From positions 1-6,332 of the forward strand of contig JBJEEE010000099.1 in the NCBI GenBank assembly GCA_051872775.1: a stretch of 6,332 nt of DNA, given 5' to 3'. Source of the stretch: UMGS75 sp051872775 (GTDB lineage: Bacteria > Bacillota_I > Bacilli_A > ML615J-28 > CAG-313). Under the pieces are notes generated by a model. The model was not told where the DNA came from, did not search any database, and was given only the letters and a program-made list of their open reading frames with translations. Of this stretch, positions 5,828 to 6,332 are shown one piece after another. The first letter of the stretch is position 1. Each line of letters starts with the position of its first letter. A program made the position numbers and the translations under genes.

Positions 5828-6332
5828 CTAATATCACTCCCATAAAGATTTTTTCCTGTTACATTTAAAAATACATCATCCATTTTTCCTTTGGTTACTT
5901 CATAATCAACAAATAAATTAGGATATTTAACTATTAACTTTGTTACTTCTTGAGTATTATCGACTTCAATTCTAATACCATTTGGAACCTTTACTACTTT
6001 ATAATTTTCTTGTTCAAGAATCTTAGAAATTTCTTCAGTTTCATTGTAAAATGTTATATAATCTTTTGCAAAACGATTTTTTAAATCAACAGGGCTTCCT
6101 TCACTTGCAACACGCCCTGAATCAAGGATGACAACGTAATCGGCATCTACTGTTTCTTCCATATAATGGGTAGTTAAAAAAACAGTAATATCTTCTTCTT
6201 TTCGTAATTGCTCAATTACATTCCATACTAACTTTCTAGTTTGGGGGTCAAGCCCAGTTGTAGGTTCATCAAGAATTAAGATTGAGGGATGATTAAGAAG
6301 GGCTCTAGCAATATCAATTCTTCTTTTTTGGC
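5824..6332 (-). CDS. ABC transporter ATP-binding protein, multidrug/DrrA-like (partial, C-terminal part)
   Basis: The ATPase partner of the permease. The frame stays open to the window edge, so the start lies beyond 6332; the Met at 6160-6162 is internal. The 168 visible residues begin inside the ABC signature: the GC at the edge plus QKRRIDIARALL fits a GGQKRR signature. Then come Walker B ILILDEP (visible residues 17-23), the D-loop GLDPQ (26-30) and the switch histidine in TTHYMEE (H55). Walker A and the Q-loop, roughly 140 residues, are missing only because of the window edge. After the ATPase core, about 80 residues ending in TKGKMDDVFLNVTGKNL form the C-terminal extension seen in DrrA-like and other ABC-2 exporter ATPases. 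No frameshift is seen. The stop overlaps the permease start by 4 nt. The substrate is unknown. Confidence 0.92.
   Translation of the reverse strand, partial: QKRRIDIARALLNHPSILILDEPTTGLDPQTRKLVWNVIEQLRKEEDITVFLTTHYMEETVDADYVVILDSGRVASEGSPVDLKNRFAKDYITFYNETEEISKILEQENYKVVKVPNGIRIEVDNTQEVTKLIVKYPNLFVDYEVTKGKMDDVFLNVTGKNLYGSDIR
5837..5841 (-). promoter_or_regulatory. Ribosome binding site of the ABC permease gene, inside the ATPase gene
   Basis: Reads GGGAG on the minus strand, 9 nt before the permease ATG. Together with the 4-nt ATGA overlap it points to coupled, balanced synthesis of the two transporter halves. Confidence 0.7.

Noticed and set aside
6160..6162. Start codon for a short 112-residue protein
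   Set aside because: The frame is open upstream to the window edge and encodes the signature, Walker B and switch histidine of an ABC ATPase, so this Met is internal.
1..6332. Alternative genetic code (TGA as tryptophan)
   Set aside because: nfo and the ABC ATPase end at TGA at the expected family ends, and tryptophan is encoded by TGG, as in the ATPase after GLDPQTRKLV.
1..6332. CRISPR array, tRNA or rRNA gene, insertion sequence, phage or defence system
   Set aside because: No regularly spaced repeats, cloverleaf, transposase or integrase was seen; almost every base outside three short gaps is explained by recognised housekeeping or transporter genes.

Overview
The window is strongly AT-rich with dense, overlapping genes, all on the minus strand, so transcription runs from high to low coordinates. 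It looks like ordinary chromosome from a low-GC Firmicutes relative, tentatively a Bacilli or Erysipelotrichia-like anaerobe. The evidence is: strong AGGAGG-type ribosome binding sites, Bacillus-like gene families and pairings, TGA used as a stop (which argues against the Mycoplasma/Spiroplasma code), and the start of what appears to be the anaerobic ribonucleotide reductase. The exact taxon cannot be read from this sequence.

In transcription order, the right end (6332 to 4928) holds an ABC exporter: the C-terminal two thirds or less of an ATPase running in from beyond the window, overlapping by ATGA with a six-segment ABC-2 permease. A hairpin followed by eight U residues (4895-4921) ends this unit. 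Immediately after it, promoter candidates at 4857-4895 start a four-gene operon: rsmE (16S rRNA m3U1498 methyltransferase), mtaB (ms2t6A tRNA methylthiotransferase), a CshB-type DEAD-box RNA helicase, and nfo (endonuclease IV). Each gene overlaps the next by 8-14 nt and its ribosome binding site lies inside the previous gene, so translational coupling is likely. Three products act on ribosomal, transfer or structured RNA; the fourth repairs abasic DNA.

After nfo there is a 206-base, very AT-rich gap (322-527) with no gene and no convincing terminator. It holds a good promoter with an extended -10 for a gene running off the left edge, whose first 107 codons are an ATP-cone, best read as nrdD. 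Around that promoter are three copies of AATATTTTG, including an 11-bp inverted repeat that partly resembles NrdR boxes. The ribosome binding site of this gene can be drawn into either of two mutually exclusive 11-bp hairpins.

I found no mobile element, CRISPR array, tRNA, rRNA, known riboswitch or evident new defence or biosynthetic system. The most interesting parts are the candidate regulatory structures before nrdD and the gene order of the four-gene operon.
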